Shown: one piece after another, positions 22,050 to 32,667 of the stretch
How positions within the stretch are numbered: position 1 is the stretch's first letter
How the letters are laid out: the number at the start of each line of letters is the position of its first letter
NCBI GenBank assembly: GCA_022071955.1
Contig: JAJVIM010000003.1
Span: forward strand, 124,001-188,000
Length of the DNA stretch: 64,000 bases
Direction: 5' to 3'
Origin: Anaerolineae bacterium
Lineage (GTDB): Bacteria > Chloroflexota > Anaerolineae > 4572-78 > J111
Translations under genes and position numbers: made by a program
Notes under the pieces: generated by a model
What the model was told of the DNA's origin: nothing
The model's input: the letters and a program-made list of their open reading frames with translations, nothing else
The model's database searches: none

Positions 22050-24134
22050 TTAACCCTCGGTAACGAGCGTCGCTGACCGTTTCACCGGCGAAGCCAACTG
22101 CCGGGCGGGGGTGCGCAACAGCCGCAAACCGTTGGCCACCACAATCAAGGTGCTGCCTTCGTGGCCCACCACCCCCAGCGGCAGCGGCAGGTTGATGAAC
22201 AGCACCGACAAAATCAGCACCACAATTACGCTCAGGCTAAAACCAATGTTTTGCCACACAATCCGCCGGGCGCGCTTGGCCAGGTCGATGACGTAGGGCA
22301 GCTTTGAAAGGTCATCGGCCATTAGCGCCACATCGGCGGTTTCCAGCGCCACATCGGTGCCGGCCCCGCCCATCGCAATGCCCAAATTGCTCACCGCCAT
22401 CGCCGGGGCGTCGTTGACGCCATCGCCCACCATCGCCACGTCGCCCTGTTTGGTCAGCTTTTCAACAATTTGCACCTTTTGATCGGGCATCAACTCGGCG
22501 TAAACCTCAACAATATCGAGCTGTTTGGCCACAGCCTCGGCCACTCGCCGCGAGTCGCCGGTGATCATCACCATCCGTTTGATGCCGGCTTTGTGCAGTT
22601 CGGCCAGCGCCCCAAACGCCTCCGGCCGAACCACATCGGCCAAAGTTAAAATACCCAACGGATGGTTATCCCGGCTCACGTACACTACCGTTTTACCCTG
22701 CGCCTCAAGCTGGCGGGCTTTGGCTTGCAGCGGCGCAGGCCAAACCTGATTGTTGGCATCGAGCAGCCGCTGGTTGCCCACCCGCACTTCTTCGCCGTTG
22801 AGCACAGCCACAATCCCCTGCCCGGTGACGGCCTGCAAATTTTGCACCGGCTGCAATTCCAGATTGCAATGGCCGGCCGCGGTTAGAATGGCCGCCGCCA
22901 GCGGGTGCTCGGAATGGCGCTCGGCGCTGGCGGCCACGGTGAGCAGTTCGTCACGGGAGCAGCGCACCGGCGTATCGACACCTTTGGGCTGCAAGCGTTG
23001 GAAGTAGTCATTTTCAAACCAGGCGTCGCCGAGCAGTTCGGAGGCCGGAATCACGTCGGTCACGACCGGTTTGCCGGTGGTCAGCGTGCCGGTTTTGTCA
23101 AACGCGATGGCCGACAGGTTGGCCGCCTGTTCCAGATAGGCCCCGCCTTTAAACAGAATCCCGTTGCGGGCGGCGTTGGCAATCGCCGACAGAATTGAGG
23201 CCGGGGTGCTGATGACCAGCGCGCACGGCGAAGCCACCACCAAAATACTCATCGCCCGGTAAAACACGGTGTCAAACGGCTGGCCGATGATGTAATACGG
23301 CACCAAAATCATCAAAATCGTCGCGCCGATGACGCCGGCGGCATACTTGGGTTCAAATTCATCCAGAAAACGCTGGGTGGGCGCTTTGCGGGTTTGCGCC
23401 TGCTCCACCATTTGAATGATTTTGGCCAGCGTGGTGTCTTTGGCCAGCCGGGTTACGGTCAGCTCGATGGCGCCGTTGCCGTTGACCGTACCGGCAAACA
23501 CGTCGTCGCCCACGGCTTTGTCCACCGGCATACTTTCGCCGGTAATGGCCGATTGGTCGATGCTGGTGTGGCCGGCCACCACTTTGCCGTCGATGGGCAG
23601 CCGCTCGCCGGGTTTGACAATCACCCGGTCACCGAGCTGCAACTCTTCAACCGGCACCAGTTCCTCCGTGCCATCGGGCCGGCGGACCAGCGCTTCGGGC
23701 GGGCGCAAATCCATCAACGCGCGAATGGCCTTGCGGCTGCGGTCGAGCGCGTAACTTTGCAGCGAGTTGCTCAGCGAGAACAGAAAGAGCAGCGTTGCGC
23801 CTTCGGCCCACTGGTTGATGGCCGCTGCCCCCACCGCCGCCAGCACCATCAGCAGGTCAACATTCAGTTCAAACTCCCGCAGCGATTTAATGCCTTCAAC
23901 CACGCCAAAAAATCCGCCGCTGAGATAGGCAATGATATAAAGAATCAACTGCACGTTGGGCGTCAGCCAGCCAAACTGCCCGCCCAGCCAGCCGCTCAGC
24001 AGAGTGACCCCGCAAATAACGGTCAGCACCACTTCATATATATTCAACCCCTGGCCGTCTGCTTCTTCCGTTTCGGGCTTGGCGGAGGCGGGGGGCGTAT
24101 TTTTTCGGATCGTTTCCTGATTTGTTGTCATCAT
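22050..24134 (-). CDS. P1B-4-type heavy-metal exporting ATPase
   Basis: The 694-residue protein is a P-type ATPase with TGES (198-201), the phosphorylation motif DKTGTLT (D346), SEHPLAAAI and GDGVNDAPA. The metal-site motif in the membrane is SPC (302-304), not CPC, and near the C-terminus HEGST is followed by N and R. SPC plus HEG(G/S)T are the signatures of subgroup P1B-4, which exports Co, Fe or Zn ions. There is no N-terminal metal-binding domain, as usual for this subgroup. A palindrome ten bases upstream of the start probably serves a metal-responsive repressor. Which ion is exported cannot be read from the sequence. Confidence 0.92.
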   Translation of the reverse strand: MMTTNQETIRKNTPPASAKPETEEADGQGLNIYEVVLTVICGVTLLSGWLGGQFGWLTPNVQLILYIIAYLSGGFFGVVEGIKSLREFELNVDLLMVLAAVGAAAINQWAEGATLLFLFSLSNSLQSYALDRSRKAIRALMDLRPPEALVRRPDGTEELVPVEELQLGDRVIVKPGERLPIDGKVVAGHTSIDQSAITGESMPVDKAVGDDVFAGTVNGNGAIELTVTRLAKDTTLAKIIQMVEQAQTRKAPTQRFLDEFEPKYAAGVIGATILMILVPYYIIGQPFDTVFYRAMSILVVASPCALVISTPASILSAIANAARNGILFKGGAYLEQAANLSAIAFDKTGTLTTGKPVVTDVIPASELLGDAWFENDYFQRLQPKGVDTPVRCSRDELLTVAASAERHSEHPLAAAILTAAGHCNLELQPVQNLQAVTGQGIVAVLNGEEVRVGNQRLLDANNQVWPAPLQAKARQLEAQGKTVVYVSRDNHPLGILTLADVVRPEAFGALAELHKAGIKRMVMITGDSRRVAEAVAKQLDIVEVYAELMPDQKVQIVEKLTKQGDVAMVGDGVNDAPAMAVSNLGIAMGGAGTDVALETADVALMADDLSKLPYVIDLAKRARRIVWQNIGFSLSVIVVLILSVLFINLPLPLGVVGHEGSTLIVVANGLRLLRTPARQLASPVKRSATLVTEG

Positions 24135-24143
24135 TCTTACCTG

Positions 24144-24178
24144 TGTAAATTTTATTTTTAACAGATGTTAATTTTACA
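24144..24178. promoter_or_regulatory. Palindromic operator candidate upstream of the metal ATPase
   Basis: The segment has TGTAAA at its left end and TTTTACA at its right end, with a centre TAACA-GA-TGTTA (24159-24170). It lies ten bases upstream of the ATPase start codon. The AT-rich dyad is of the type bound by ArsR- or Fur-like metal regulators. No regulator gene is adjacent. Confidence 0.5.
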
Positions 24179-24209
24179 TTTAGCCTTGACTAAAATCAAA
24201 TTGGCCTGG

Positions 24210-24253
24210 TTTGGCAAACAAATAAGACTGAATGCATTTCTCAGTTTGCCAAA
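24210..24253. repeat. 10-bp perfect inverted repeat in the intergenic region
   Basis: TTTGGCAAAC at 24210-24219 is repeated inverted as GTTTGCCAAA at 24244-24253, with 24 bases between. It could be a second operator between the divergent ATPase and ABC-F genes. The rest of this 384-bp gap holds the dyad at 24144-24178 and a three-stem element, and no gene. Confidence 0.5.
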
Positions 24254-24300
24254 ATTGCGCCATTTTGAGGGTTAATTTACACCCGGGTTTCAATGTTTTT

Positions 24301-24437
24301 CCCCTCCCCTACCCCCTCCCCGCAAGCGGGGAGGGGAAATGTTGATAAGGCTGTGGTTTTTGGCCGCAAAGCGGCCAAAAACCACAGCCGATACTTAATC
24401 CCCCTCTCCCTTTGGGAGAGGGGGCAGGGGGTGAGGG
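24301..24437. repeat. Three-stem palindromic element, copy 4
   Basis: Stem 1 is CCCCTCCCCGC around AA. Stem 2 is a perfect 19-bp inverted repeat at 24349-24367 and 24371-24389 with AAA loop (outer bases GGCTGTGG, inner GGCCGC). Stem 3 is CCCCCTCTCCC/GGGAGAGGGGG at 24400-24424, followed by CAGGGGGTGAGGG. Unlike copies 1-3 it lies between two divergent gene starts. Confidence 0.85.
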
Positions 24438-24518
24438 CCATACTGAGAATTGCTGATAGACTGAACCCCGGATTGTCATTATAATACCTCAGAAATCAAA
24501 CTGACGCAGTTTTCCATT

Positions 24519-26408
24519 ATGAATCTAATTACTCTTGAAAATGTTTCAAAACAATACAGCGAACGGCTGCTGCTCGACTCGGTGAGCCTGCAAATTAACA
24601 GCGGTGACCGGATTGGCTTGATTGGCGTTAACGGCAGCGGCAAAACCACGCTGCTGCGGCTGATTGCCGGGCTGGAAAAACCGGATGCCGGCTCGGTGAT
24701 GGTGTGGGGCGGGGTACGGGTGCGATTTTTGCCCCAGCAACCCGAACTCGACGATAACCGGTCGGTGCTGGAGCAGCTTTTTGACAGCGAATCGCCGCAA
24801 ATTCAACTGCTGCGCCGCTTTGAGTGGGCCAGCCAGCAGCTTGAGCGGCAGCCGCACCACCAGCAGTGGCAGGCGCAGGTGGCCGCGCTGAGCGATGAAC
24901 TGGCCCGCACCGGCAGTTGGGCCGCCGAAGCCAAAGCCAAAACCATCCTCACCAAACTGGGCATCACCGATTTTGAGGCCCGGATTGGCAGCCTCAGCGG
25001 CGGGCAGCGCAAACGGGTGGCCCTGGCCCAGGCGCTGATCGATCCGGCCGACCTGCTCATCCTCGATGAGCCAACCAACCACATCGACGCCGATACCATC
25101 GACTGGCTGGAAAACTATTTGGCCAACGAACCGGGCGCGCTGCTCATGGTAACGCACGACCGCTATTTTTTGGACCGGGTGACCAACCGCATCATCGAGT
25201 TGGACCGGCGCGAGCTGGTCAGTTATCCCGGCAACTACCGGCGCTACCTGGAACTGAGCGCCGAGCGCCAGGCGCAGTTGACAGCGGCGGAAAGCAAACG
25301 GCAAAATTTACTTCGCCGCGAGCTGGAATGGCTGCGGCGCGGGGCGCAGGCGCGCAGCACCAAACAAAAGGCGCGCAAACAGCGGGTAGAGGAGCTGCAA
25401 CAAATCGATTTTGACCAAAGCACCGAAGTGTCGCTGGCGCTGGCCGGCCGGCGGCTGGGTAAAAAAGTGCTCAGCGTTACCGGGTTGAGCCACAGTTTTA
25501 ACGGCGAACCACTGTTTGAGGGCGTCAATTTTGAGCTTGGCCCCGGCGACCGGATTGGCGTTATGGGGCCAAACGGCGCGGGTAAAAGCACTTTTCTCAA
25601 TATTCTGGCCGGGAAAATTGCGCCGGAAGCCGGTACGGTAGAATGGGGCGAAACCGTGCGGGTGGGGTATTACGACCAGCAGAGCAGCCGGCTGGCCGAT
25701 TCGCTGCGGGTGATTGATTTTATCAAGCAGGAAGCGCCGCTCATCCAAACCAAATCCGGCGAGTATCTGTCGGCGTTTCAGGTGCTGGAATGGTTTTTGT
25801 TTCCCAAAGGGCAGCAGCACGCCTACATCAGCACCCTCAGCGGCGGCGAACGGCGGCGGCTGTACCTGTTGCACATTTTGATGCAGCAGCCCAACGTGTT
25901 GCTGCTCGATGAACCGACCAACGATTTGGACATCCAAACGCTGACCGTGCTGGAAGAATTTCTGGATAATTTTAACGGCAGTCTGATTATTGTCAGCCAC
26001 GACCGCTACCTGCTCGACCGGGCCACGGATTATCTGGTTAATTTTGAAGATGGACAGGTGAGCCAGCGCTACCCCACCCCCTTTGAAACCTATTTGCAAC
26101 TGCGGGCCGAACAGCGCGCCGGCCAGTCCCCGGAGTCGGTCTCGCCCGCCGAGCCGGTGGAATATCGGGCCAAAAGCCGGCCGCGAAAGCTAACCTTCAA
26201 AGAACAGCGCGAACTGGAGCAGCTCAGCCAAAAAATCGATGGGCTGGAACAGCGGCAGGCCAGTTTGCAGGCCGAAATCAACGGCAGCGGCAATGATTAC
26301 GTAAAACTGCAATCGCTGGCCGGTCAGCTTGAAACCGTTGACATTGAACTTGAAAGGGTGATGGAACGCTGGCTGGAATTGGAAGATTTAGCCGACGCCA
26401 GCGAGTAG
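24519..26408 (+). CDS. uup: ABC-F ATPase, Uup type
   Basis: The 629-residue protein has two ABC domains without membrane segments: Walker A GVNGSGKT and GPNGAGKS, signatures LSGGQRKRVALAQ and LSGGERRRLYLLH, and Walker B LLILDEPTNH and VLLLDEPTND. A long helical linker separates them. The last 80 residues form a coiled coil (FKEQRELEQLSQKIDGLEQ in part) typical of Uup rather than EttA. ABC-F proteins act on ribosomes, and Uup also affects DNA intermediates and excision. It is a single gene with its own terminator. Assignment to Uup as opposed to a resistance ABC-F is based on the C-terminal domain and is fairly firm. Confidence 0.88.
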   Translation: MNLITLENVSKQYSERLLLDSVSLQINSGDRIGLIGVNGSGKTTLLRLIAGLEKPDAGSVMVWGGVRVRFLPQQPELDDNRSVLEQLFDSESPQIQLLRRFEWASQQLERQPHHQQWQAQVAALSDELARTGSWAAEAKAKTILTKLGITDFEARIGSLSGGQRKRVALAQALIDPADLLILDEPTNHIDADTIDWLENYLANEPGALLMVTHDRYFLDRVTNRIIELDRRELVSYPGNYRRYLELSAERQAQLTAAESKRQNLLRRELEWLRRGAQARSTKQKARKQRVEELQQIDFDQSTEVSLALAGRRLGKKVLSVTGLSHSFNGEPLFEGVNFELGPGDRIGVMGPNGAGKSTFLNILAGKIAPEAGTVEWGETVRVGYYDQQSSRLADSLRVIDFIKQEAPLIQTKSGEYLSAFQVLEWFLFPKGQQHAYISTLSGGERRRLYLLHILMQQPNVLLLDEPTNDLDIQTLTVLEEFLDNFNGSLIIVSHDRYLLDRATDYLVNFEDGQVSQRYPTPFETYLQLRAEQRAGQSPESVSPAEPVEYRAKSRPRKLTFKEQRELEQLSQKIDGLEQRQASLQAEINGSGNDYVKLQSLAGQLETVDIELERVMERWLELEDLADASE

Positions 26409-26420
26409 GCCAGCCCCAAC

Positions 26421-26463
26421 CCAAAACAGGCGCGACGGAGTAGCCCGATCGCGCCTGTTTTGG
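26421..26463. terminator. Bidirectional terminator hairpin
   Basis: CCAAAACAGGCGCGA (26421-26435) pairs perfectly with 26449-26463 around a 13-nt loop. The A and T tracts flank the GC core on both sides, as in bidirectional intrinsic terminators. It lies between the convergent uup and SPFH genes. Confidence 0.85.
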
Positions 26464-26475
26464 TTTATCGGGCCG

Positions 26476-27681
26476 TTATTGCCCCTGCTGCGTTTCGGCG
26501 GGCGGCAAAACCTGCGGGTTGGCCGCGGCGCTGCCGGTTTCAACGGTGGGCATAATGCCGGGGCCGGGCAGCACCAGCGTGGGGATAGTCCCTTCCGGGG
26601 TAAAGATCAGCTTATCGGTGGGTTGGAGCGCGTTGGCGTTGGCCTGTACCACTTGCAATTGCAGATAGCCGGGATTGTTGGCGTACAGGGTGGCCAAAGC
26701 CACCTGCACGGCCAGATCGGCATTGGCCTTTTCGGCGGCGGCCAGCGCCAGCGCCTTGTTAATTTCCAGGTCTTGCTGGGCGGCCAGCAATTCATTCGCT
26801 TTTTCAGCAGCGATAATAGCCTTTTCGGCCTCCACCCGAGCCAGTTCGTTGGCCCGTTCGGCCTCGATGACCACTTTTTGGGCCAGCGTTTTCTCCTGCT
26901 CCAACTTGGCCAAACTGATTTGCTGGCGGGTTTGCTCCTGAATCCGGCTCTGTTCCACCCGAATTTCGCCTTCCTGCCGGGCCTGTTCGGCTTTGGCCTG
27001 CGCATTGGCTCTCAGTTCATCCTGCGCCGCCTTCTCGGTTTCCAGCCGGCTCTGTACAATCGCATCGAGCGCCGTCTGCACCTCCGGCGACAAAATCACC
27101 TCCGGCACTACCACGTTTTCAATTTCAAGGCCAAAATTGTGAGCCAGTTCGCTAAGTTCGGTGTCAATGCAAGCCCGCAGTTCATCGCGGGCTGTGCCGA
27201 TGATATTATCATCAAATGGCCGGTCACCGACACATACTTTCATGGCCTGCTTGGCTAAATCCTGCACCCGATCACGGGCCAGGTTATCATCCAGGTAGAT
27301 ATTGCGGTACTGCGCCCACAGTTCCCGCAGGGTATCGCGGTTGGCCAGGTCGGGCCGGAAAATATCGCCGCTAACCACCAGGCCAATGCGCTGTTTGTCT
27401 CTGGTGATGATTTCTTCGTCCGTTACCGAAAAGGGGATAGCCTGGCTCGAAACCCGCACCAGGTCTACAAACAAACCCACGTCGGTGTAAACCCCCGGGC
27501 CAACCACATTTTGAATACTGCCGCTTTCAAACTGAATCCCGACTTCCTGCTCGTCAACCCGTTCAAAAAAGTAAAAGAACTGGCTGGTAAACGCCAGTAG
27601 AATTCCAATAACTACCACTACCACAATAACCGTTACAAATATCGATGCGCCACCGCGCAGCAGTCCAAATAATCCTCTCAC
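26476..27681 (-). CDS. SPFH/Band 7 domain membrane protein
   Basis: The 401-residue protein has one N-terminal transmembrane helix (about 12-38), then an SPFH/prohibitin-homology domain (about 40-215) with VDEQEVGIQFESG and GPGVY. It continues as a long Glu/Ala/Gln-rich coiled coil (about 215-335) and a Pro-rich C-terminal tail. Such proteins oligomerise in the membrane as scaffolds, often near proteases such as FtsH. No FtsH or NfeD partner lies next to it here. The start has an SD-like AGGAGAG upstream, with the gene ended by a shared terminator. Confidence 0.9.
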   Translation of the reverse strand: MRGLFGLLRGGASIFVTVIVVVVVIGILLAFTSQFFYFFERVDEQEVGIQFESGSIQNVVGPGVYTDVGLFVDLVRVSSQAIPFSVTDEEIITRDKQRIGLVVSGDIFRPDLANRDTLRELWAQYRNIYLDDNLARDRVQDLAKQAMKVCVGDRPFDDNIIGTARDELRACIDTELSELAHNFGLEIENVVVPEVILSPEVQTALDAIVQSRLETEKAAQDELRANAQAKAEQARQEGEIRVEQSRIQEQTRQQISLAKLEQEKTLAQKVVIEAERANELARVEAEKAIIAAEKANELLAAQQDLEINKALALAAAEKANADLAVQVALATLYANNPGYLQLQVVQANANALQPTDKLIFTPEGTIPTLVLPGPGIMPTVETGSAAANPQVLPPAETQQGQ

Positions 27682-27799
27682 AGCGGTTCTCTCCTATTTT
27701 TGTTAAATTTGTTGGGGTGAACTCTGCCCTATTTTACCACGACTACCCAATTTGCAACATAGCCTTTTTCACCCGGTACACGGCCGCAATCAGGACTTA

Positions 27800-27821
27800 C
27801 AGAAATTTAACAGAAATTTAA
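27800..27821. repeat. Two tandem 11-bp direct repeats upstream of the PHP gene
   Basis: CAGAAATTTAA is present at 27800-27810 and 27811-27821. It lies about 50 bp upstream of the start, just before a TATGAT -10-like hexamer at 27844-27849. The position suits a regulator site, but no regulator is known. Confidence 0.4.
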
Positions 27822-27872
27822 AACGCTCTTAAAATGAGAAAGGTATGATATGCCGGTAAAAAAGGAGAGAAA

Positions 27873-28688
27873 ATGACAAATATCACCACCGATTTTCACA
27901 TGCACTCAACATTTAGCCCCGATGGCGACGACTCGCCGGCGGTGTTGTGCCAGGCGGCGCTGGCTCAGGGTTTAACGGCCATCGCCATTACCGAGCACGC
28001 CGAATGGCAGCCCGACGCCGGCTTTACCGGCTTGCCTGAAACCGAGGTCTATTTTGCCGAGATGGCCCGCTGTCGGGCTAAATTTGCCGCGCGCGGCCTG
28101 CAAGTGTACACCGGCGTTGAACTGGGCAACCCCCATCAGTTTTATGACGAAGCCACCTGGCTGGTGGAAAGCTACCCGTTTGACGTGGTCATTGCTTCGC
28201 TGCACTGGCTGAACGGCCACAATATCCACATGCCAGAATGTTTTGCCGACCGCGACCCCTACGAGGTATACACCGAATATTTTATTCAACTGGCCCGGCT
28301 GGCCAGCGATTTTCATTTTGACATTCTGGCCCATTTTGACCGCATTATCTGGCGCGGCACGCTGCTGGGCATTGGGTTTGATCCCCACCGCATCGAGTGG
28401 GTGGTGCGCCACGCGCTGGCCACCGTTGCCGAACACGGTCGTGTGCTGGAACTGAACACCCGCTCGGTTAACGACCCGGACAACTGGAATGAAGCGATGG
28501 TGACCATGTTCCGCTGGTTCCGCGAGGCCGGCGGCAACCGGGTGGTCATTAATTCCGATGCCCATCGCCGCGGCGAAGTTGGCCGCAACCGGGCCATCGC
28601 CCAGCAAATGCTGGCGCAGGCGGGCTTCACCTATCCCGCCAACTACTTCCAACTCAACCCGGCCATCCAATTGGATATGGCCGCTTGA
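27873..28688 (+). CDS. PHP-domain phosphoesterase, histidinol-phosphatase-like
   Basis: The 271-residue protein carries the PHP metal-site motifs: DFHMHSTFSPDG at the N-terminus, ITEHAEW, GVELGNPHQF, IASLHWL, LAHFDRI and a C-terminal INSDAHRRGEVGRN. This set matches the HisJ/HisK family that removes phosphate from L-histidinol phosphate. The ATG has a strong SD AAGGAGAG. No other histidine genes are nearby, so another phosphoester substrate is possible. It is followed after a GGGGCGCGCCCC palindrome (28689-28700) by a YdjM-like gene. Confidence 0.85.
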   Translation: MTNITTDFHMHSTFSPDGDDSPAVLCQAALAQGLTAIAITEHAEWQPDAGFTGLPETEVYFAEMARCRAKFAARGLQVYTGVELGNPHQFYDEATWLVESYPFDVVIASLHWLNGHNIHMPECFADRDPYEVYTEYFIQLARLASDFHFDILAHFDRIIWRGTLLGIGFDPHRIEWVVRHALATVAEHGRVLELNTRSVNDPDNWNEAMVTMFRWFREAGGNRVVINSDAHRRGEVGRNRAIAQQMLAQAGFTYPANYFQLNPAIQLDMAA

Positions 28689-28715
28689 GGGGCGCGCCCC
28701 GCAAAAGGACACCCA

Positions 28716-29237
28716 TTGAAACCACTCGGACACCTGGCCGGCGGCTACCTGGCCGCGCGAGCGTTGCTTAACATCATCAAACCAGCGCCAAAAGATGAGC
28801 TGCCGCTACTGGCGCTCGGCACGGCAGCCGGCATCCTGCCCGATCTCGACGGCATTTATCACGTGGCCGCCACCGGCTCGCTGGAATTTGGCGAAGATTA
28901 CGACCATCACCGCTGGATTTCGCACACGTTTCCATTTTACTGGCTGCCGCTGGGGTTGGTGTATGGGTGGGGCCGGCTCACCCACCGGCGGCGCGTACAG
29001 CAGGCCGCGCTGGTGGTTGCCGCCGGCGTCACCACTCACCTGCTGCAGGATGCCGTTGGCAGCGGCACCGGCTTAATGTGGGCCTGGCCGGTGAGCCGCC
29101 GCATGGACGGCATCTGCACGTTGCATGTAAAAGGCGGCAAAGCCTGGCTGGCAGTGTACAACCGCCACCCCATCGCCTGGGTGGAACGGCTCACAATTGT
29201 GGCGGCGCTGCTGGCGCTGCTGCGGCAAATCACTTAG
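28716..29237 (+). CDS. YdjM-like membrane-bound putative metal-dependent hydrolase
   Basis: The 173-residue protein has the pattern of the DUF457/YdjM family: N-terminal GHLAGGYLAA, AAGILPDLDGIYHV with acidic residues, HHRWISHTFPFYW, and hydrophobic helices up to the C-terminus. Histidines and aspartates of these motifs probably bind a metal. It starts with ATT/TTG-type ambiguity: the start at 28716 is TTG, with AAGGAC about eight bases upstream. It lies 27 bp after the PHP gene and is probably in the same transcript. The cellular role is not known. Confidence 0.75.
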   Translation: MKPLGHLAGGYLAARALLNIIKPAPKDELPLLALGTAAGILPDLDGIYHVAATGSLEFGEDYDHHRWISHTFPFYWLPLGLVYGWGRLTHRRRVQQAALVVAAGVTTHLLQDAVGSGTGLMWAWPVSRRMDGICTLHVKGGKAWLAVYNRHPIAWVERLTIVAALLALLRQIT

Positions 29238-29241
29238 CCAC

Positions 29242-29269
29242 TTTACTAATCCACAGGCCGTGCTACAAT
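29242..29269 (+). promoter_or_regulatory. Promoter of trmI
   Basis: TTTACT at 29242-29247 and TACAAT at 29264-29269 are 16 bp apart and match a housekeeping promoter. The ATG at 29268 lies inside the -10 element, which argues that translation begins at the TTG further downstream. Confidence 0.5.
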
Positions 29270-29294
29270 GGTGAAAACTTTTGGAGCAGCCCCA

Positions 29295-30155
29295 TTGAGC
29301 CACACCATCGCCCAGGTTAATGATACTGTCCTGCTGGTCAGCGAGGACGGCAAACGTTTTTACACCCGCTTGCAGCCCAACCACCGCCAGCACACCCATC
29401 AGGGCATCATCGACCACAACGACCTGATTGACCAGCCGCTCGGCCGTAAAATCCTGTCGACCACCGGCCACGACTATCTGGTGCTGGAACCTTCGCTCGA
29501 TGAGCTGATGAGAGAGGTGGTTAAGCGCCAAACCCAGATCATTTACCCCAAAGAGGCCGGCCGCATCATTTTTAAACTGAATATCTACCCCGGCCGCCGG
29601 GTTATCGAAGCGGGCACCGGCAGCGGCGCGCTCACTCTGGCGCTGGCCCGGCTGGTGGCTCCCACCGGCAAAATCTACTCCTACGAGGCCCGGCCCGACC
29701 TGCAAAGCAACGCCCGCGCCAACCTGCAAAAAGTGGGGGTGCTGGATTCAGTTGAATTGAAGCTGCGGAACATCGCCGATGGGTTTGACGAAACAGAGGT
29801 CGACTCGCTCTTTTTGGATGTGAAAGAGCCGTGGCGCTACCTGCCGCAGGCCAAAGCCGCGCTCAAAGTAGGCGGTTTTTTTGGGGCGATTGTGCCCACT
29901 ACCAACCAGGTCTCGGAATTGCTGCTGGCGCTGAAAATCAATGAGTTTGACGGCGTTGAAGTGGAAGAGAATTTTATCCGGGGTTACAAAGCGGTGCCAG
30001 GCCGGCTGCGGCCACAGGATGTGATGGTGGGCCACACCGGCTATCTGATTTTTGCCCGCAACATTTTGTTAGATATCCAACCACCGGCTCGGCAAAGAAA
30101 AAGGTCCTGGCAGGTTAGCCAGGACGCAGAAGACGATTTGGCCGCAGAGGCGTAA
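29295..30155 (+). CDS. trmI: tRNA (adenine-58-N1)-methyltransferase TrmI
   Basis: TrmI adds a methyl group to N1 of A58 in the T-loop of tRNAs, using S-adenosylmethionine. The protein has the N-terminal beta-domain (VLLVSEDGKRFYTRL, HTHQGIIDHNDLI, LSTTGHDYLVLEPSL) and the Rossmann domain with motif I VIEAGTGSGALT and a later LDVKEPW. I chose TTG 29295 with GGAG eight bases upstream. The ATG at 29268 would add nine residues and overlaps a promoter. The C-terminal 20 residues are basic and Gln-rich, beyond the usual end. It converges on the zinc-ribbon gene with one base between the stops. Confidence 0.88.
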   Translation: MSHTIAQVNDTVLLVSEDGKRFYTRLQPNHRQHTHQGIIDHNDLIDQPLGRKILSTTGHDYLVLEPSLDELMREVVKRQTQIIYPKEAGRIIFKLNIYPGRRVIEAGTGSGALTLALARLVAPTGKIYSYEARPDLQSNARANLQKVGVLDSVELKLRNIADGFDETEVDSLFLDVKEPWRYLPQAKAALKVGGFFGAIVPTTNQVSELLLALKINEFDGVEVEENFIRGYKAVPGRLRPQDVMVGHTGYLIFARNILLDIQPPARQRKRSWQVSQDAEDDLAAEA

Positions 30156-30156
30156 A

Positions 30157-30441
30157 TCAGGCCGCGTTCAAATCGGCAAAGGTGAGCTGCTGCCAGCGGA
30201 AATCGCTGTTGCAGCGGGTGCAGGTAACTTCGGGGTTTTGCGCCTGTTTGGCCTCAACAAAAATCGAGCGGCCGCAGTTGCAGTAGAGCGTTACCACTTC
30301 CAGCCGGCCTTTTTCCGGGTGGTTTAAAAAATGCTCGGCCCGGCCGTTTCTTTCAACGTAGGCGGCAAAGTCAAGCTGTTTTTTGTTGGAATGATTATTC
30401 CGAATGATCCGTGGGGAGCGATTGTTGGAATCGTCAGACAT
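30157..30441 (-). CDS. Small zinc-ribbon-like protein
   Basis: The product of about 94 residues has a basic, Asn-rich N-terminus and a C-terminal pattern CNCG...CTRC that could bind one zinc ion. I do not recognise a named family. ATG 30441 has GGGG nine bases upstream. Another in-frame ATG two codons earlier is possible. It is read convergently with trmI and divergently from tkt, with an AT-rich promoter region shared with tkt. Confidence 0.65.
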   Translation of the reverse strand: MSDDSNNRSPRIIRNNHSNKKQLDFAAYVERNGRAEHFLNHPEKGRLEVVTLYCNCGRSIFVEAKQAQNPEVTCTRCNSDFRWQQLTFADLNAA

Positions 30442-30631
30442 CGGCATGTACCCCGGGTGCAGTGTGGCGGCTAATTTGCTTAAATTATAATCAACTATAA
30501 TATTATGTCAATTAGCGAATGCTGAAATCCAAACAATTTGCTTCCACGGCATTTTCGTGGTTTCATGGGCGGTGCAGGCAACGAACCCGCTAAATTTCAC
30601 CCCGCAAGATACTATTAAGGAGTTTCAACCA
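30442..30631. promoter_or_regulatory. Divergent promoter region and tkt leader
   Basis: An AT-rich core has TATAAT at 30486-30491 and 30496-30501 on the plus strand and an ATTATA (TATAAT on the minus strand) at 30484-30489. The plus-strand transcript would have a leader of about 125 nt before tkt. It contains a small hairpin CCACG/CGTGG near 30543-30560 and the SD AAGGAG at 30617-30622. I see no known riboswitch pattern. Confidence 0.5.
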
Positions 30632-32647
<2,016 letters not shown>

Positions 32648-32667
32648 CCTCTTGTTGGAGAGGCAAT

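Noticed and set aside
30543..30631. Riboswitch (for example TPP) before transketolase
   Set aside because: A thiamine-dependent enzyme made this attractive, but I find no conserved TPP-box pattern and only one small hairpin.
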